Source: Bradyrhizobium sp. CCBAU 53351
Lineage (GTDB): Bacteria; Pseudomonadota; Alphaproteobacteria; Rhizobiales; Xanthobacteraceae
DNA: 64,000 bases
Assembly (NCBI RefSeq): GCF_015291745.1
Contig: NZ_CP030059.1
Location: 4,119,501-4,183,500 of the forward strand
Reading direction: 5' to 3'
Shown: piece after piece, positions 24,735-33,566 of the stretch
Layout of the letters: each line of letters starts with the position of its first letter
Position numbering within the stretch: position 1 is the stretch's first letter
Made by a program: the position numbers and the translations under genes
Notes under the pieces: model-generated
The model's input: only the letters and a program-made list of their open reading frames with translations
The model's database searches: none
What the model was told of the DNA's origin: nothing

Positions 24735-25868
24735 ATGCGAATCCTTCGCAGAAATCTTCTTCGCCCCTCCATCGGGAGCGCGTTGGTTCGTACCTTCTTA
24801 GCCGTTGCACTCTGTCTGTCACCTTCCGTTTCGATGGCGCAGGACGAACTGAAGCTGAGCGATGCGCAGGCGCGCAATCTCGGTGTCCGCGTGACCCATC
24901 CGGTCGCGAGCCGCACCGACCTGACGCTGCCCTACCCCGTCCAGATCGTGATCCCCACCCAGCAATTGTGGGTCGTCAGTGCGCCAGTGGCCGGCATGGT
25001 CGCCAACCTTCTGGTCGGGCGCGGTGACCGCGCCACGGCCGGCCAGCCGCTGGTCACGCTGGAGAGTCCGAGCTTCGTCTCCCAGCAACGCGACTATTTG
25101 CATGCGATCGCGCAGGAGCACCTCGCCAGCCAGCAGCTCAAGCGCAACGTCGATCTGTTCGAGGGCAAGGCCGTGCCGCAACGCGTGCTGGAGGCCAGCC
25201 AGGCCGAAGCGCGCCAGGCCGCTCTCGTCGTCGCCGAGCGGCGCCAGATGCTGCGCCTGAGCGGGATGTCCGACGAAGCCATCTCTCACTTGTCCCAGGA
25301 AGCGGCGATCAGCGGCACGCTCACGGTCAACGCGCCGCAGACCGCATCCGTGGTCGAGGTCGCGGTGTCGCCAGGGCAGCGGCTCGAACAATCCGCGCCG
25401 CTCGTCAAGCTGGCGCGGCTCTCGCCGCTATGGGCGGAGATCGCGGTTCCTGCCGCCAATATTCGAGCGATCCGCACCGAAGCGAAAGTCGAGATCGAGG
25501 GCTATTCCGTCCCCGGCAAAGTCGTGCTGGTGTCCGAGACCATCGACGCTGCCACCCAGACCATTCTGGTGCGCGCCGAAGTCCCCAACGACGGCGAGCT
25601 GCATCCCGGCCAGACCACCGCCGCCCGCATCGGCTTTCTCTCCGCCGGCGAAAGCGCCTTCGAGATTCCGTATAGCGGGCTGGTCCGGCGGGGAGAGCAG
25701 ACCTCGGTCTTCGTCGCCATCGACGGCGGCTTCCGCCTGGTCCCGGTGAAGCTGCTTGCGGAAGACCAGGACCACGTCGTGGTGTCGGGCCCCATCACGG
25801 ACCGGGACGCGATCGCGATCGGCGGCATCTCGGCGCTTCGCGGCATTCTCTCGGGCCTGGGGCAGTAG
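24735..25868 (+). CDS. RND efflux periplasmic adaptor (HlyD/CusB-like)
   Basis: A 377-residue membrane-fusion protein linking the inner-membrane pump to an outer-membrane channel. A signal peptide (ALVRTFLAVALCLSPSVSMA) is followed by the barrel-sandwich halves (VSAPVAGMVANLLVGRGDRA and later GTLTVNAPQTASVVEVAV), an alpha hairpin (residues about 120-190, with QQRDYLHAIAQEHLASQQLK) and the beta-barrel (LHPGQTTAARIGFL). There is no CusB-like N-terminal Met cluster or His-rich domain. ATG 24735 is chosen at the signal peptide; the longer frame is not credible. The pump gene starts immediately after the stop. Confidence 0.88.
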   Translation: MRILRRNLLRPSIGSALVRTFLAVALCLSPSVSMAQDELKLSDAQARNLGVRVTHPVASRTDLTLPYPVQIVIPTQQLWVVSAPVAGMVANLLVGRGDRATAGQPLVTLESPSFVSQQRDYLHAIAQEHLASQQLKRNVDLFEGKAVPQRVLEASQAEARQAALVVAERRQMLRLSGMSDEAISHLSQEAAISGTLTVNAPQTASVVEVAVSPGQRLEQSAPLVKLARLSPLWAEIAVPAANIRAIRTEAKVEIEGYSVPGKVVLVSETIDAATQTILVRAEVPNDGELHPGQTTAARIGFLSAGESAFEIPYSGLVRRGEQTSVFVAIDGGFRLVPVKLLAEDQDHVVVSGPITDRDAIAIGGISALRGILSGLGQ

Positions 25869-28800
25869 ATGCTCCGGCGCCTGGTTGCGTTCGCGTTGTC
25901 GCAGCGGCTGTTCGTCATGCTGAGCGTGTTGCTGGTGATCGGCGCCGGCGCTGTCCTCCTGCCCGGCCTGCCGATCGACGCCTTTCCTGATGTCTCGCCG
26001 GTTCAGGTGAAGATCATCATGAAGGCGCCGGGTCTCACTCCCGAAGAGGTCGAGCAGCGCATCACCGTCCCCGTCGAGCTCGAGCTGCTGGGATTGCCGA
26101 ACAAGAAGGTGCTTCGCTCGACCACGAAATATGCGCTGGCCGACATCACCGTCGATTTCGAGGACGGCACCGACATCTACTGGGCGCGCAACCAGGTCTC
26201 GGAGCGCCTGTCGAACGTCGCGCGCGATTTCCCCGACGGGGTGAGCGGCGGTCTTGCGCCGATCACCAGCCCCCTCGGCGAGATGTTCATGTTCACGATC
26301 GACAGTGCCGAGCTTTCGCTCGCCGAGCGCCGGACCCTGCTCGATTGGGTGATCCGCCCCGCACTGCGGACGGTGCCGGGCGTTGCGGACGTCAACGCGC
26401 TCGGCGGCTATGTCCGAGCCTTCGAGATCGTGCCGCGCAACGACGCGCTGGCCGCGCGCGGTATTCCCTACGACCTGTTTCGCCGGGCCATCGAAGCCAA
26501 CAGCCGCAACGATGGTGCCGGGCGGGTGAACCAGGGTGAGGACAGCGCGCTGGTTCGGATCGAAGGCAGCATCCGTTCGATCGACGACATCAAGGCCATC
26601 GTCGTCGACACCCGCGACGGCGTGCCGATCCTGGTCAACGACGTCGCGACCGTCAAAGTCGGGACACTGACGCGCTATGGCGCCGTCACGGCGGACGGCC
26701 GCGGGGAAACTGTCGAGGGCCTGGTCCTCGGCCTGCGCGGGGCCAATGCGGGCCAGCTCATCCGCGACGTGCGCGCCCGGCTCGCCGAGCTGCAGCCCTC
26801 ATTGCCGAAGAGCGTGTCGATCAACGTGTTCTATGAACGCAGCCGCCTGGTCAACCGCGCCGTCGGCACCGTGGTGCGGGCCCTCGGCGAGGCCACAATC
26901 CTCGTCATCGTTCTTCTGCTGCTCTTCCTCGGCAACTGGCGCGCTTCGCTGGTGATCGCGCTCAGCCTGCCGCTCGCCATCGTGATGGCGTTGATCGTCA
27001 TGCGTCTGGTGGGAATGTCGGCCAATTTGATGAGCCTCGGCGGCCTTGCGATCGCGATCGGCATGCTGATCGACGCGTTGGTCGTCGTCGTCGAGAACAT
27101 CGTCGGCAATCTCGGCAAGCAGGAGCCGGACAAGTCTGCGCCGCTGATCCATTTGATCTACCGTTCGGTGTGCGAAGTGCTCGAGCCGGTCGCCTCCGGC
27201 GTGCTGATCATCATCATCGTGTTCGTTCCCCTGCTGACGCTGCAGGGGTTGGAAGGCAAGCTGTTCATCCCGGTCGCGCTGGCCATCATTTTCGCGCTGG
27301 CCGCCTCGCTGCTGCTGGCGCTCACATGGATCCCGGTTGCGACGTCTTTCGTGCTCAAGTCCGCCTCGCATCACGATCCCCTGCTGGTGCGGGCGGCCCA
27401 ACGGGTCTACGCGCCGGCATTGGACTGGGCCCTGCGCAACGAACGCAAGGTGATAGCGGCAGCGCTGATCGCCCTGGTCGCGGCGGGCTTCGCCTACACC
27501 AAGCTCGGCAAGACGTTCATGCCGACGATGGACGAAGGTGACGTCATCGTCAGCGTGGAGACGCTTCCCTCGGTCAATCTCGACGAGTCGCTTGCGATGA
27601 ATGCAAGGCTGCAGACCGCGCTGCTGGCCGTGCCCGATATCGCCGGCATCGTCGCCCGGACCGGATCGGACGAGCTCGGCCTCGATCCCATGGGCCCCAA
27701 CCAGACCGACACGTTCCTGGTGCTCAAGCCGGCCAGCGAGCGCGCGACCGACAATCGCGAGGCCCTGCTGCAGAAGCTTCGCGAGGTCCTGGCGGGATTT
27801 CCCGGCATCTCGCTGAGCTTCACCCAGCCCATCGACATGCGCGTGCAGGAGATGATCAGCGGCGTGCGCGGCGACGTCGCGGTCAAGATCTTCGGCCCCG
27901 ACATCGCGAAGCTGAACGAAACCGCGGCAAAGCTTTCGGCGATCCTCTCCAGCATCGACGGTGCCGAGGACGTCTACACCACGCTGAACGAAGGCGCTCA
28001 ATATTACACGGTCGCGGTCAATCGCATGGAGGCCGGCCGCCTCGGCCTGACCGTGGATTCCATCGTCAACTCGCTGCGGACCCAGATCGAGGGCCGGACG
28101 ATCGGCACCGCGCTCGAGGAAGGACGCCGCACGCCGATCCTGGTCCGAGGTAGCGAGACGACAAGGGAAGCGCCGACCCTGCTGGCGAGCCTGCCGCTGA
28201 CGCTAGCGTCCGGACAGCATGTCGCGCTGTCACAGGTCGCCCGCATCCAGCGCGTCGACGGCCCGGTGAAGATCGACCGCGAGGACGGCGCCCGCATGAG
28301 CGTGGTGCGCGCCAACATCCGCGGCCGTGACATGGTCGGCTTCGTCGAAGCGGCCCGTCAGAAGGTGGCGACCGACCTCCCGCTTCCGAACGGCTACCGG
28401 TTGACCTGGGGCGGACAGTTCGAGAACCAGCAGCGCGCCGCCGCGCGCCTGTCCGTCGTGGTGCCCGTCGCGGTCGGGCTGATCTTCGTGCTGCTGTTCA
28501 CAACGTTCGGTGCCATCCGCCAGGCCTTGCTGGTGCTGGTCAACATTCCCTTTGCGCTGATCGGCGGCGTCTTTGCGCTGGTGGTGACGGGTGAGTATCT
28601 GTCGGTGCCGGCCTCCGTCGGATTCATCGCGCTGCTCGGCATCGCCGTGCTCAACGGCGTCGTCCTGGTCTCCTACTTCAACCAGCTCCGCGCCCACGGC
28701 CTTCCCGAGGATCGCATCGTCGTCGAAGGCGCCCTGCGCAGGCTGCGGCCGGTGCTGATGACCGCGAGCATCACGGCGCTGGGCCTGATCCCGCTGCTGT

Positions 28801-28943
28801 TCGCTTCCGGTCCTGGATCCGAAGTGCAGCGGCCGCTCGCCGTGGTCGTGATCGGAGGATTGCTGTCCTCCACCCTGCTCACCCTGATTCTCCTGCCGAT
28901 CCTGTATCGCCGCTATGGCGGGACGTCGAAGGTGGCGAAATGA
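25869..28943 (+). CDS. Heavy-metal efflux RND permease (CzcA/CusA family)
   Basis: A 1024-residue proton-driven inner-membrane pump of the HME-RND family. Twelve helices and two large periplasmic loops fit the family; VFPLLTLQGLEGKLFIP-type segments and GQFENQQRAAARLSVV are characteristic. The helix-4 signature reads GGLAIAIGMLIDALVVVVEN, with Asp402 and Glu409. The DFG aspartate of Zn/Co/Cd pumps is replaced by Ala-Ile-Gly, as in Cu/Ag-type and uncharacterised subgroups, so the substrate is unlikely to be Zn, Co or Cd. No outer-membrane factor gene is present in the operon. Its stop overlaps the DUF3240 gene. Confidence 0.9.
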   Translation: MLRRLVAFALSQRLFVMLSVLLVIGAGAVLLPGLPIDAFPDVSPVQVKIIMKAPGLTPEEVEQRITVPVELELLGLPNKKVLRSTTKYALADITVDFEDGTDIYWARNQVSERLSNVARDFPDGVSGGLAPITSPLGEMFMFTIDSAELSLAERRTLLDWVIRPALRTVPGVADVNALGGYVRAFEIVPRNDALAARGIPYDLFRRAIEANSRNDGAGRVNQGEDSALVRIEGSIRSIDDIKAIVVDTRDGVPILVNDVATVKVGTLTRYGAVTADGRGETVEGLVLGLRGANAGQLIRDVRARLAELQPSLPKSVSINVFYERSRLVNRAVGTVVRALGEATILVIVLLLLFLGNWRASLVIALSLPLAIVMALIVMRLVGMSANLMSLGGLAIAIGMLIDALVVVVENIVGNLGKQEPDKSAPLIHLIYRSVCEVLEPVASGVLIIIIVFVPLLTLQGLEGKLFIPVALAIIFALAASLLLALTWIPVATSFVLKSASHHDPLLVRAAQRVYAPALDWALRNERKVIAAALIALVAAGFAYTKLGKTFMPTMDEGDVIVSVETLPSVNLDESLAMNARLQTALLAVPDIAGIVARTGSDELGLDPMGPNQTDTFLVLKPASERATDNREALLQKLREVLAGFPGISLSFTQPIDMRVQEMISGVRGDVAVKIFGPDIAKLNETAAKLSAILSSIDGAEDVYTTLNEGAQYYTVAVNRMEAGRLGLTVDSIVNSLRTQIEGRTIGTALEEGRRTPILVRGSETTREAPTLLASLPLTLASGQHVALSQVARIQRVDGPVKIDREDGARMSVVRANIRGRDMVGFVEAARQKVATDLPLPNGYRLTWGGQFENQQRAAARLSVVVPVAVGLIFVLLFTTFGAIRQALLVLVNIPFALIGGVFALVVTGEYLSVPASVGFIALLGIAVLNGVVLVSYFNQLRAHGLPEDRIVVEGALRRLRPVLMTASITALGLIPLLFASGPGSEVQRPLAVVVIGGLLSSTLLTLILLPILYRRYGGTSKVAK

Positions 28944-29251
28944 TCGACCAGCCCGTCTGTCTCACGCTGATCGTGCCTCACCAGCTCCGCGACGAGATGT
29001 TCGACTTTCTCACTGAACAGAGCGACCTGGTTTCGGGATTCACCGCGTCACAAGGCTCGGGTCACGGCACGGAGGTCCGTTTGCATACGGCCGCCGAACG
29101 CGTGAAGGGCCACGCCGATCAGACAATCGTGCAAGTGGTGCTGCCGGGGAAAGATGCCAGCCGCCTGCTCGACCGCGTGCGGGTTTCGTTCGCTGGAACC
29201 AAGCTGGTCTACTGGACCACGCCCGTGACGGAACGCGGCACGATCCAGTGA
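28940..29251 (+). CDS. DUF3240 family protein
   Basis: A 103-residue soluble protein of the PII-like ferredoxin-fold type found next to metal RND pumps. It reads VCLTLIVPHQLRDEMFDFLT, then VSGFTASQGSGHGTE, TIVQVVLPG and TKLVYWTTPV. The four-base overlap with the pump gene implies coupled translation. Members of this family are presumed to sense or regulate the pump, but no mechanism is established. There is no signal peptide, so it acts in the cytoplasm. Confidence 0.78.
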   Translation: MIDQPVCLTLIVPHQLRDEMFDFLTEQSDLVSGFTASQGSGHGTEVRLHTAAERVKGHADQTIVQVVLPGKDASRLLDRVRVSFAGTKLVYWTTPVTERGTIQ

Positions 29252-29257
29252 TCCGGC

Positions 29258-30118
29258 CTATTCGGCCGACGCCCGCGCGTGCCGCTCGGACGATTCCAGG
29301 GCGGCGGCAGTCAGCTTGCGCCGGCGCCAGATGGTGCCGACCACCAGCACGACGACGACGCCGAGTGCGGCGCAGAAATATTCGCCGCCGGACCCGCCAT
29401 GGCCGAACTGCGGCGGGATGCGCAAGGCGCCGAGCATGCTGTCGAGCGAGGCGCCGAACGGACCGTCGAACAGCGTGTGCAGCTTCGGCGCGACGCCGGG
29501 ATCGGTCGCGATCACCTCGCCCGCGATCCAGCCGAGCAGCGCCGCACCGGCCCAGACCAGCACCGGCAGCTTTTCTAGCAGCGCCATGATCAGCGCCGCG
29601 CCGGCGACGATCAGCGGCACGCTGATGGCAAGGCCGAGGATCAGGAGCGGCACGCTGCCATTGGCGGCGGCGGCCACCGCAATGACGTTGTCGAGCGACA
29701 TGACGATGTCGGCGACCACGACGATCTGCACGGCCTGCCACAGATGCGAGGCGGCATCGACGTCGTCTTCGTCCTCATGTTCCGGCACAAGCAGCTTGGC
29801 CGCGATCACGATCAGGGCGAGGCCGCCGATCAGCTTGAGATACGGCAGCTCCATCAGCGTTGCGACGATGCCGGTGAAGATGATCCGCAGCATCACCGCC
29901 GCGCCGGCACCGAAGATCATGCCCCACAGCCGGTGTCGCGGCGAGAGGCCGCGGCACGCGAGCGCTATCACCAGCGCGTTGTCGCCGGACAAAAGGATGT
30001 TGATCCAGATGATCTTGCCGACCGCAATCCAGAAGGTTGGCTCGGCCATCTCGTTGCGAAACTGGGTGAAGAATGCCCCGATCGTTGCGGGATCGAAGAT
30101 CTGCCAGAGCCAGTTCAC
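29258..30118 (-). CDS. TerC family integral membrane protein
   Basis: A 286-residue inner-membrane protein with about seven hydrophobic helices. The paired acidic motifs of the family are visible: INILLSGDNALVIALACRGL near residue 35 and VVVADIVMSLDNVIAVAAAA near residue 135. TerC-type proteins export Mn or load metals onto exported enzymes. It is convergent with the RND operon, six bases apart, and precedes no partner. The 44-base gap to ndk leaves no room for a yybP-type Mn riboswitch. The cytoplasmic stretch PEHEDEDDVDAASH is unusually acidic. Confidence 0.86.
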   Translation of the reverse strand: MNWLWQIFDPATIGAFFTQFRNEMAEPTFWIAVGKIIWINILLSGDNALVIALACRGLSPRHRLWGMIFGAGAAVMLRIIFTGIVATLMELPYLKLIGGLALIVIAAKLLVPEHEDEDDVDAASHLWQAVQIVVVADIVMSLDNVIAVAAAANGSVPLLILGLAISVPLIVAGAALIMALLEKLPVLVWAGAALLGWIAGEVIATDPGVAPKLHTLFDGPFGASLDSMLGALRIPPQFGHGGSGGEYFCAALGVVVVLVVGTIWRRRKLTAAALESSERHARASAE

Positions 30119-30151
30119 AATACGTCCTTTCGCCCCGTCGACTTAACTTGG

Positions 30152-30169
30152 CGGCTGATCGATCAGCCG
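30152..30169. repeat. 18-base perfect palindrome over the ndk stop
   Basis: CGGCTGATCGATCAGCCG is its own reverse complement and covers the ndk stop codon. It may act as a weak terminator hairpin or simply reflect coding constraint plus chance. Confidence 0.35.
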
Positions 30170-30585
30170 ACGATCTCGTTGCCCGAGAAGAACTGCGCAA
30201 TCTCGATCGCGGCGGTCTCCGGGGCATCCGAGCCGTGGGCGGAATTCTCGCCGATCGACTTCGCGTAGAGCTTGCGGATGGTGCCCTCCGCGGCCTTGGA
30301 CGGATCGGTCGCGCCCATCGCGTCGCGATACCTGGCGACGGCATTCTCGCCTTCCAGCACCTGGACGACGACCGGACCCGAGGTCATGAACTCGACGAGC
30401 TCGCCGAAGAACGGCCGTGCCTTGTGGACGGCATAGAAGGTCTCGGCCTGCTCCTTGGTCATGCGGATGCGCTTCTGCGCAACGATGCGCAGGCCCGCCT
30501 TTTCGATCACGGCGTTGACGGCGCCGGTCAGGTTACGCGCGGTCGCGTCGGGCTTGATGATCGAGAAAGTGCGTTCGATGGCCAT
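30163..30585 (-). CDS. ndk: Nucleoside diphosphate kinase
   Basis: A 140-residue enzyme that balances nucleoside triphosphate pools by phosphate transfer through a histidine intermediate. It begins [18 protein letters not shown] and has the active-site block [13 protein letters not shown] with His117. The Lys in IIKPD and the Arg residues that bind the phosphates are present. Length is normal. It is transcribed alone toward terC. Confidence 0.96.
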   Translation of the reverse strand: MAIERTFSIIKPDATARNLTGAVNAVIEKAGLRIVAQKRIRMTKEQAETFYAVHKARPFFGELVEFMTSGPVVVQVLEGENAVARYRDAMGATDPSKAAEGTIRKLYAKSIGENSAHGSDAPETAAIEIAQFFSGNEIVG

Positions 30586-30889
30586 AATCTTGTCCTTGGA
30601 AGAAAACCGGTGGTTGGCGGGTTGCGGGGCTTATATCGGCGCCTTTGCCATCCGGCAAGCGACCGCCGGTATGACGTCACAGGCGCTTCGCCGCAGGACC
30701 GTGACCGACCTGGATTACGACAATTTCACCCAGATGAACCCAATCTGAAGGCTCTGTCAGGATTCGGTTCAGCCTCGCCGGCGTAGGGTTGGCCCATCGA
30801 AACCGAAGCCTGATCATCAGGCGGACCGTTTCGGCGGCCTTTCCATCGACGCGGATTGCCCCCGCGCCGGCAGTTCTGAGGAGATCACC
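30586..30889. other. Intergenic region between ndk and a small exported protein
   Basis: A 304-base divergent spacer. No credible frame is seen on either strand. GAGGAG at 30877-30882 is the ribosome site of the next gene. The stretch GATTCGGTTCAGCC around 30760 precedes it and may belong to its promoter. Nothing else is recognisable. Confidence 0.4.
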
Positions 30890-31144
30890 ATGTTGAGGAA
30901 ACTTTCGCTTGCCGCTGTCGCTGCGGTTGCGCTCGGTGCCGCGCTGGCGCCGACCTCGGCCTCCGCTCACTGGCATGGCGGCGGACCGGGCTGGCATGGC
31001 GGTGGCGGCTGGCACGGCGGCTACCGCTGGGGCGGCCCGCGGTTCTATGCCCCCGTCTCCTACGGCTATGGCGGCTGCTATGTGCGCCGGCTGGTCCCGA
31101 CCCCCTGGGGACCCCGCTGGCGGCTGATCAACCGCTGCTACTGA
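30890..31144 (+). CDS. Small exported Gly/His/Trp-rich protein
   Basis: An 84-residue secreted protein. A signal peptide (LAAVAAVALGAALAPTSASA) precedes an HWHGGG-type low-complexity segment with repeated GWHGG units (residues 27-50), then a conserved-looking tail with two Cys (GGCYVRRLVPTPWGPRW and RCY). Such proteins are common in Bradyrhizobium. The His-rich stretch could bind metal and the Cys pair could form a disulfide. Function is unknown. GAGGAG precedes the ATG and a strong terminator follows. Confidence 0.8.
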   Translation: MLRKLSLAAVAAVALGAALAPTSASAHWHGGGPGWHGGGGWHGGYRWGGPRFYAPVSYGYGGCYVRRLVPTPWGPRWRLINRCY

Positions 31145-31208
31145 GCCCGACAGCACCTTTCTGAAGACCGACAGGTATCTGCGCCCCCCACAGGTACCTT
31201 CCAAGAGG

Positions 31209-31236
31209 AGCCCCGGCGATCCCCCCGCCGGGGCTT
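31209..31236 (+). terminator. Terminator after the Gly/His-rich gene
   Basis: AGCCCCGGCG (31209-31218) pairs perfectly with CGCCGGGGCT (31226-31235), with a C-rich loop and TTCG following. It is a strong intrinsic terminator 65 bases after the stop. Confidence 0.72.
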
Positions 31237-31371
31237 CGCATTTTGGGCGGATACGGCGGGATTCCTACAATTTTGACGAGAATGGCAGCTATCCCCTGGG
31301 AATCGCGAAACCATTTTGGGGGCCAATGACTTGGTACCGTGTCGATACTTTGAGAACACGGAACCTGCGTG

Positions 31372-31545
31372 ATGGCTGGCCTTCTTGCCAATGACAGCGA
31401 ACAAATCGACCGGCGCACCACCCGCTCGATTTGCGATGCCGTGGGCGAACGGCTCCAGCAGAGCCTCCGCCCCGAAACCCGGCTCCCTACACATCTCGAG
31501 CAGCTCCTCAACGAGCTGGAACGGCGCGAACGCGACCCCCATTAG
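31372..31545 (+). CDS. Small helical protein, possibly NepR-like
   Basis: A 57-residue frame: MAGLLANDSEQIDRRTTRSI, then CDAVGERLQQSLRPETRLPT and HLEQLLNELERRERDPH. Two helices separated by a Pro-containing turn (RLPTHLEQLLNEL) resemble the layout of NepR, the anti-sigma factor of the alphaproteobacterial general stress response, whose core is an LGxxLR helix, a P-x-P/D turn and an LLDxL helix. No PhyR or EcfG gene is adjacent, so the match is only suggestive. The ribosome site is weak. It lies 61 bases before the ABC-F gene. Confidence 0.5.
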   Translation: MAGLLANDSEQIDRRTTRSICDAVGERLQQSLRPETRLPTHLEQLLNELERRERDPH

Positions 31546-31606
31546 GCTGCGGGCGGCAGTTGCAGAAACGGGTTGCGTTTGATGCCGGCTGCGGTGACAA
31601 GGCCGC

Positions 31607-33472
31607 ATGCTGTCCATTACCGACCTCTCCATCCGCCTCGCCGGACGTCTTCTGATTGACCAGAGTTCCGTGCAGATCACGCCGGGATCCCGCGTCGGTC
31701 TGGTCGGACGCAACGGCACGGGCAAGTCGACGCTGTTCAAGGTGATCCGCGGCGAGCTCGCGGCCGAGCACGGCTCGGTGACTTTGCCGCCGCGCTGGAG
31801 CATCGGCAGCCTCGCCCAGGAGGCCCCCAACGGACCCGAAAGCCTGATCTCGGTCGTGCTCAAGGCCGATCTGGAACGCGACGCGCTCCTCACGGAAGCC
31901 GAGAGCGCGACGGATCCGCACCGGATCGCCGAGATCCAGACCCGCCTCGTCGACATCGACGCGCATTCGGCGCCGAGCCGTGCCGCCGCGATCCTCTCGG
32001 GCCTCGGCTTCTCCGCCGCCGACCAGCTCCGCCCCTGCGCCGAATTCTCCGGCGGCTGGCGCATGCGCGTCGCGCTCGCCGCCACGCTGTTCGCGGCGCC
32101 CGACCTGTTGCTGCTCGACGAGCCCACCAACTATCTCGATCTCGAGGGAACGCTGTGGCTGGAGGATCACCTCGCGCATTATCCGCGCACCGTGATCGTG
32201 ATCAGCCACGACCGCGACCTCCTGGAAAGCTCGGTCGACCAGATCCTGCACCTGGAGCGCGGCAAGCTCACGCTCTACAAGGGCAGCTATTCCTCCTTCG
32301 AGGAGCAGCGCGCCGCGCGCGAGCTGCTCGATGCCAAGGCCGTCAAGCGCCAGGAGGCTGAACGGGCGCGCCTGCAGGCCTTTGTCGACCGCTTCAAGGC
32401 CAAGGCCTCGAAAGCCCGACAAGCACAGTCTCGCGTGAAGATGCTGGAGCGGCTGAAGCCGATCACGGCACTGGTCACCGAGGACGTGCGCGAGATCAGC
32501 TTTCCCGCGCCCGAAAAAATCCTGTCGCCGCCGATCATCGCGGTCGACAACGCCTCGGTCGGCTACGATCCCGCGGCGCCCGTGCTCAATCGCGTCACCT
32601 TGCGCATCGACAATGACGATCGCATCGCGCTGCTGGGCGCCAACGGCAACGGCAAGTCGACGCTGGTCAAGCTGCTCGCCGGACGCCTTGCGCCGTTCTC
32701 CGGCAAGGTGACTCGCGCGGACAAGCTCTCGATCGCCTACTTCGCGCAGCACCAGCTCGATGAGCTGAACGAGGACGCCTCGACCTACGACCACGTCCGC
32801 AAGCTGATGGGAAGCGAGGCGCCGGAGGCCAAGGTGCGCGCCCGCGCCGGCGCGATCGGCTTCTCCGGCAAGGCCGCCGACACCAAGGCCGGCAAATTGT
32901 CGGGCGGCGAGAAGGCTCGGCTGCTGCTGGGCCTTGCGACCTTCTTCGGCCCCAACATGATCATCCTTGACGAGCCGACCAACCATCTCGACATCGACAG
33001 CCGTGGCGCGCTTGCCGAAGCCATCAACGAATTTCCCGGCGCGGTGATCATGGTCTCGCACGACCGCTATCTGATCGAGGCCTGCGCCGATCGGCTCTGG
33101 ATCGTCGCCGATCGCACCGTGACCAATTACGACGGCGACCTCGACGAATATCGCCGCCTGGTGCTGTCGACGCGCAACGGCGAGCCCGCCCCGCGCGAGC
33201 GCAGCGCGTCAGCCGAGAAGCCGCAGCGCGCAAGGTCGGACAATCGCGGCTCGCTGAAAAAGCGCATCGCGGAAGCCGAAGCCGAGATCGCCCGCGTCAG
33301 CGAGATCATCACCAAGATCGACACGGCGCTGGCCCTGCCCGACATCTTCACGCGCGACCCCAAGCAGGCTGCCCAGTTGTCAAAGGCACGCGCCAACGCG
33401 GCCGATGCGCTGGCACGGGCGGAGGAGCAGTGGCTGGAGGCGAGCACGCAGTTCGACGAGGCGGCGGGGTAG
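31607..33472 (+). CDS. ABC-F family ATPase
   Basis: A soluble 621-residue protein with two ABC domains and no membrane segment, the form of ribosome-associated ABC-F factors (Uup/EttA type). Domain 1 has GRNGTGKST, SGGWRMRVALA and LLLDEPTNYLDLE. The linker carries the helical P-site tRNA interaction region (KAVKRQEAERARLQAFVDRF). Domain 2 has GANGNGKST, LSGGEKARLLLGL and ILDEPTNHLDID. A charged C-terminal extension from about residue 530 predicts a coiled coil, as in Uup. It probably resolves stalled ribosomes or aids 50S maturation. Confidence 0.92.
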   Translation: MLSITDLSIRLAGRLLIDQSSVQITPGSRVGLVGRNGTGKSTLFKVIRGELAAEHGSVTLPPRWSIGSLAQEAPNGPESLISVVLKADLERDALLTEAESATDPHRIAEIQTRLVDIDAHSAPSRAAAILSGLGFSAADQLRPCAEFSGGWRMRVALAATLFAAPDLLLLDEPTNYLDLEGTLWLEDHLAHYPRTVIVISHDRDLLESSVDQILHLERGKLTLYKGSYSSFEEQRAARELLDAKAVKRQEAERARLQAFVDRFKAKASKARQAQSRVKMLERLKPITALVTEDVREISFPAPEKILSPPIIAVDNASVGYDPAAPVLNRVTLRIDNDDRIALLGANGNGKSTLVKLLAGRLAPFSGKVTRADKLSIAYFAQHQLDELNEDASTYDHVRKLMGSEAPEAKVRARAGAIGFSGKAADTKAGKLSGGEKARLLLGLATFFGPNMIILDEPTNHLDIDSRGALAEAINEFPGAVIMVSHDRYLIEACADRLWIVADRTVTNYDGDLDEYRRLVLSTRNGEPAPRERSASAEKPQRARSDNRGSLKKRIAEAEAEIARVSEIITKIDTALALPDIFTRDPKQAAQLSKARANAADALARAEEQWLEASTQFDEAAG

Positions 33473-33506
33473 ATTCAAATTCTCGAAAACAACCCCATGC
33501 ACAGTA

Positions 33507-33559
33507 CGGGTAATAAACTACCCGCGCACAAGCTGTTGAATAGCGAGCTCTTAGGAGCT
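33507..33559. terminator. Two hairpins between convergent genes
   Basis: CGGGTA-ATAAAC-TACCCG (33507-33524) and AGCTC-TTAG-GAGCT (33546-33559) lie in the 94-base gap between the convergent ABC-F and Bug-type genes. They probably serve as terminators for one or both. Confidence 0.45.
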
Positions 33560-33566
33560 GGTCACA

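Noticed and set aside
30119..30162. Possible Mn (yybP-type) riboswitch upstream of terC
   Set aside because: The gap is only 44 bases and shows no such fold.
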